From positions 1-8,292 of the forward strand of contig CAKTER010000061.1 of NCBI GenBank assembly GCA_934552695.1: a stretch of 8,292 bases of DNA, in the 5' to 3' direction. The notes beneath the pieces are model-generated. The model did no database searches, was not told the DNA's origin, and saw only the letters and a program-made list of their open reading frames with translations. The position numbers were made by a program, and so were the translations under genes. Shown in pieces: positions 7,502 through 8,292 of the stretch. The stretch comes from an uncultured Eubacteriales bacterium. Its GTDB lineage: Bacteria; Bacillota; Clostridia; Lachnospirales; Anaerotignaceae. Every line of letters starts with the position of its first letter. Position 1 is the first letter of the stretch.

Positions 7502-7888
7502 ATGAATTCTCTGTTTACGGTAACCAACACCCCCGCAGCTCCGGCCGCTATCGGCCCCTATTCCCAGGCCATTTTGGTGAACGGGATGCTTTATTGCTCC
7601 GGCCAGATCCCCTTAAGCCCCCAAACCGGGGCGCTGGTAGGCGAAACCATCGAGGAGCAGACAAAGCAGGCTATTTCTAATGTAGGCGCCCTGCTGCGGG
7701 CCAACGGCATCGGGTTTGAAAACGTGGTCAAAACCACCTGCTTTTTGGCCAATATGAGCGACTTTGCTGCCTTTAATGCGGTGTACGAGACCGCTTTTGT
7801 TTCGAAGCCGGCGCGGTCCTGCGTGGCAGTCAAAGACCTGCCCAAGGGGGCCTTGTGCGAAATCGAGGTAATTGCCGTTAAGCCTTGA
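7502..7888 (+). CDS. ridA: RidA-family enamine/imine deaminase
   Basis: This is a small cytosolic trimeric enzyme of the Rid (YjgF/YER057c/UK114) family, which hydrolyses reactive enamines/imines such as 2-aminoacrylate released by PLP enzymes. Visible signatures are PAAIGPYSQAI near the N-terminus, SGQIPLSPQTG, VVKTTCFLANMSDFAAFNAVYE, and PARSCVAVKDLPKGALCEIEVIAV at the C-terminus. Counting from the ATG at 7502 (128 residues), the substrate-binding Arg is R105 and the conserved Glu is E120, as in E. coli RidA. I prefer this start because AAAGGA at 7488-7493 lies 8 nt upstream. The in-frame ATG at 7493 would abut that sequence and add only MSE. It follows the helicase gene by about 100 nt on the same strand with no clear promoter or terminator between; a possible -10 (TATATA, 7462-7467) lacks a -35. 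Confidence 0.95.
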   Translation: MNSLFTVTNTPAAPAAIGPYSQAILVNGMLYCSGQIPLSPQTGALVGETIEEQTKQAISNVGALLRANGIGFENVVKTTCFLANMSDFAAFNAVYETAFVSKPARSCVAVKDLPKGALCEIEVIAVKP

Positions 7889-7913
7889 CGGCCTGACGGA
7901 TGGCATATAAATA
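7885..7913 (+). promoter_or_regulatory. Probable promoter of the abfD leader
   Basis: TTGACG at 7885-7890 overlaps the ridA stop codon. An AT-rich -10 follows: TATAAA at 7906-7911 (15-nt spacing) or TAAATA at 7908-7913 (17-nt spacing). The start point would be about 7916-7920, exactly where the structured leader begins. The -10 register is uncertain. Confidence 0.55.
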
Positions 7914-7916
7914 AAG

Positions 7917-8113
7917 CGCCCGGCCGCAGGTCCCTGACCGTAGGGGAACCAGTACGCCGGATGAGGCCTGTCCCGCAACGGTAAAATGCCGGGAAACCCG
8001 AACTCCGTTCTCAATCGGTAACGTTCCCTAAAGCCTCTGGACAACAGAGGGCCAAGGGCGTTCGATAAACTTTATCCACCAGGCTAAGGAATGAAGAAAA
8101 GGAGGCAACCACA
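7917..8113 (+). promoter_or_regulatory. Structured 5' leader of abfD, candidate riboswitch or other cis-regulatory RNA
   Basis: Helices seen by eye: P1, CGCCCGGCC (7917-7925) with GGCC-AA-GGGCG (8050-8060); P2, GGTC/GACC (7929-7932, 7936-7939); P3, TAGGGGAAC (7941-7949) with GTTCCCTA (8023-8030), 8 bp and one bulged G; P4, CAG-TAC-GCC (7950-7958) with GGCCTG (7965-7970), loop GGATGA; P5, TCCC (7971-7974) and GGTA (7980-7983) with TGCC and GGGA (7987-7994), bulge GCAAC; P6, CCG/CGG (8005-8007, 8016-8018), weak; P7, CTCTG/CAGAG (8035-8039, 8045-8049), loop GACAA. CCCGCAACGGTAA at 7972-7984 resembles a cobalamin-riboswitch box, but the expected P4 pairing and 3' ACCTGC-type element are not found. 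No T-run terminator precedes abfD, so any control would more likely act on translation. The ligand is unknown. Confidence 0.55.
8099..8105 (+). promoter_or_regulatory. Strong Shine-Dalgarno of abfD
   Basis: AAGGAGG ends 8 nt before the ATG at 8114, an optimal site. Its GAGG (8102-8105) is complementary to CCTC at 8034-8037, in the 5' arm of leader hairpin P7, so it could be masked in an alternative fold. Confidence 0.8.
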
Positions 8114-8292
8114 ATGGCATTGATGACGGCAAAAGAGTACATCGACTCCCTGCGTAAGCTGAACACCCGTGTCTACATGTTTGGCGAGAAGATTGAAAAC
8201 TGGGTCGATCACCCGATGATCCGCCCCTCCATCCACTGCGTGGCCATGACCTATGCGTTGGCGCAGGATCCCCGGTACGAGGATCTTATGAC
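8114..8292 (+). CDS. abfD: 4-hydroxybutyryl-CoA dehydratase / vinylacetyl-CoA delta-isomerase (N-terminus only)
   Basis: Fifty-nine codons are visible before the right edge; the family is about 480-490 residues, so only about 12 percent is seen. The sequence contains the near-invariant N-terminal signature of AbfD: MTAKEYIDSLRKLN, then RVYMFGEKIENWVDHP and RPSIHCVAMTYALAQDP. AbfD is a homotetrameric FAD and [4Fe-4S] enzyme, oxygen sensitive, that dehydrates 4-hydroxybutyryl-CoA to crotonyl-CoA in GABA, succinate-ethanol or succinate-to-butyrate fermentation. The FAD/cluster ligands lie beyond the window. The ATG at 8114 has the AAGGAGG site 8 nt upstream. CGT is used for Arg twice in this short stretch, whereas CGG/CGC prevail in neighbouring genes, which hints at high expression. 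Another member of the HpaB/AbfD superfamily is the main alternative. Confidence 0.88.
   Translation, partial: MALMTAKEYIDSLRKLNTRVYMFGEKIENWVDHPMIRPSIHCVAMTYALAQDPRYEDLM

Noticed and set aside
7613..8044. 143-codon minus-strand open frame across ridA and the abfD leader
   Set aside because: It opposes the certain ridA gene and covers the structured leader; no ribosome binding site and no recognisable protein family.
7926..8055. Glycine riboswitch reading of the abfD leader (CCGTAGGGGAACC, CTCTGGACAACAGAG)
   Set aside because: The essential CCGAAGGGGCAA and CAGGCAAAAGGAC boxes of the glycine aptamer are not present in the right order and spacing.
1..8292. Mobile element, phage, CRISPR or defence system
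   Set aside because: No transposase, integrase, direct-repeat array, terminal inverted repeats or defence-type genes were found; all gene space is accounted for by housekeeping and metabolic genes.

Overview
The window reads as chromosomal DNA from an anaerobic, GC-rich member of the Clostridia (Bacillota), most like gut Oscillospirales/Ruminococcaceae. The grounds are a Firmicutes-type T-box leader in front of pheST, a PheS with the Gram-positive four-cysteine insert, a SpoIID/LytB-family protein, strong AGGAGG-type ribosome binding sites, and the start of a 4-hydroxybutyryl-CoA dehydratase gene, an enzyme of anaerobic 4-hydroxybutyrate/GABA/succinate conversion to crotonyl-CoA and butyrate. 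The exact taxon is inference. No IS element, CRISPR array, tRNA or rRNA was seen.

Layout: two divergent blocks meet in a short shared promoter region (5673-5782). The left block is on the minus strand. In transcription order it holds uppP (undecaprenyl-diphosphatase, 5672-4872); a sigma-A-type promoter and a tRNA-Phe-sensing T-box leader with terminator (about 4837-4552); pheS (4532-3513); pheT (3498-1099); a terminator hairpin (1085-1055); and a secreted SpoIID/LytB-domain protein with its own extended -10 promoter (993 to beyond the left edge). The right block is on the plus strand: a DEAD-box RNA helicase with a C-terminal DbpA-type RNA-binding domain (5783-7399), ridA (7502-7888), then a promoter overlapping the ridA stop codon, a roughly 195-nt highly foldable leader (about 7917-8113), and the 5' end of abfD (8114 to beyond the right edge).

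Most of the window is housekeeping: cell-wall lipid carrier recycling, Phe-tRNA synthesis under T-box control, RNA remodelling and enamine/imine detoxification. The item that deserves attention is the abfD leader. By eye it folds into a closing helix, a long-range helix and several hairpins. It carries a stretch resembling part of the cobalamin-riboswitch core but lacks other hallmarks of that family, and it ends near a strong Shine-Dalgarno sequence that could pair back into the structure. I regard it as a candidate riboswitch or other cis-regulatory RNA controlling a key step of butyrate formation, and I cannot assign it to a known class from the sequence alone.
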